Below, in pieces: positions 61,826 through 61,984 of a DNA stretch of 61,984 nt. Position 1 is the first letter of the stretch. Each line of letters starts with the position of its first letter. The stretch lies in the NCBI GenBank assembly GCA_964507325.1, contig CAZDQL010000032.1:1-61984 (forward strand). Direction: 5' to 3'. A program made the position numbers and the translations under genes. Under the pieces are notes generated by a model. It was given only the letters and a program-made list of their open reading frames with translations, did no database searches and was not told the DNA's origin. This DNA is from CAZDQL01 sp964507325 (GTDB lineage: Bacteria > Planctomycetota > UBA1135 > GCA-002686595).

Positions 61826-61984
61826 ATGTCGAAACCGACGCAATGGACCGTACTCGCTTCCGGGATCCTGCTCTGCGCCTGCAGCGGAGGTGGAGGCGGC
61901 GGCGGAGGAGGCGGTGTCACCGCGACCGAAGGGCTAGCCCGGCCTATTCATGAGGTTCGAGCCTCGGACCCCAAGAGCGAGCGA
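61826..61984 (+). CDS. Glycine-rich lipoprotein, 3' end cut by window edge
   Basis: Open to the right edge: 53 codons from ATG 61826, with AGAGGTGA just upstream as a good ribosome-binding site. The N-terminus is a short signal peptide, TVLASGILLCACS, whose lipobox-like LCAC places the lipidated Cys at residue 19, followed by Ser and ten glycines as a flexible tether. The mature protein is not in view, so its function is unknown. About 135 bp separate it from the moeA unit, with a probable terminator between. Confidence 0.7.
   Translation, partial: MSKPTQWTVLASGILLCACSGGGGGGGGGGVTATEGLARPIHEVRASDPKSER

Overview
This is a GC-rich Gram-negative chromosomal window, tightly packed with genes that often overlap by 4 bases (ATGA, GTGA and similar). 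Several signs point to the Planctomycetota. A secreted lamin-tail protein ends in a C-terminal domain I associate with that phylum. There is a DUF1080 sugar-hydrolase-type protein, a very short RNA polymerase omega subunit, and a MoxR/DUF58/DUF4129/DUF4350 block next to RDD and SpoIIM-family proteins. The genome also carries late lipid A and heptose genes, so it makes LPS. The phylum is inferred from gene content; no rRNA is present. I saw no tRNA, rRNA, CRISPR array, prophage or insertion sequence.

Layout. 1-1550: a soluble transhydrogenase (cut by the window edge) and a CBS-domain protein, both on the minus strand, followed by about 700 bp of apparently non-coding DNA. 2259-22747: one long plus-strand type IV pilus/type II secretion-like locus. 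It runs major pseudopilin, PilM, PilN, PilO, PilP-like, secretin, TPR lipoprotein, then a sensor kinase, receiver and STAS protein, then the PilB ATPase and PilC platform protein, then a kinase-like protein without its phospho-acceptor histidine, a receiver-PAS-GGDEF-EAL protein, and four minor pseudopilins. The last of these is a 1150-residue protein with a predicted beta-propeller, a PKD-like domain and three tandem repeats. This locus is the most interesting part of the window: an assembly machine with a signalling module wired into its middle and what looks like a tip-displayed giant pseudopilin.

22754-27299 (minus): beta-oxidation pair fadJ/fadI plus an acyl-activating-like protein. 27417-28541: a patatin-like phospholipase fused to a ferredoxin-like domain. 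28601-35628: the MoxR-type membrane/chaperone block. 35646-36674: a site-2-type zinc protease. 36797-41455: a GT9 glycosyltransferase facing a heterodimeric ABC exporter. 41505-44203: an M28 peptidase and a membrane protein. 44300-45562: a HAD phosphatase fused to a P-loop kinase-like domain. 45635-51017: rpoZ, lpxK, lpxL-like, hldE, a TauE/SafE permease and a WaaP/Kdo-kinase-like protein. These, with the GT9 transferase and exporter, make a late lipid A/inner-core LPS neighbourhood.

51036-54991: a DUF1080 protein, an enoyl-CoA hydratase broken by a 107-bp poly-G block that is probably a sequencing or assembly artefact, a tandem lamin-tail protein and a YkgJ-type cysteine-cluster protein. 55131-61690: an FHA-GAF-sigma54 regulator, an uncharacterised protein, and two moeA genes, the second fused to a periplasmic-binding-like domain. 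A glycine-rich lipoprotein starts at 61826 and runs off the edge.

A recurring structural signal is a short perfect inverted repeat lying over or beside the stop codons at every convergent gene junction and at some unit ends, without T-tracts. A 51-nt three-way-junction RNA fold sits between the major pseudopilin gene and pilM.
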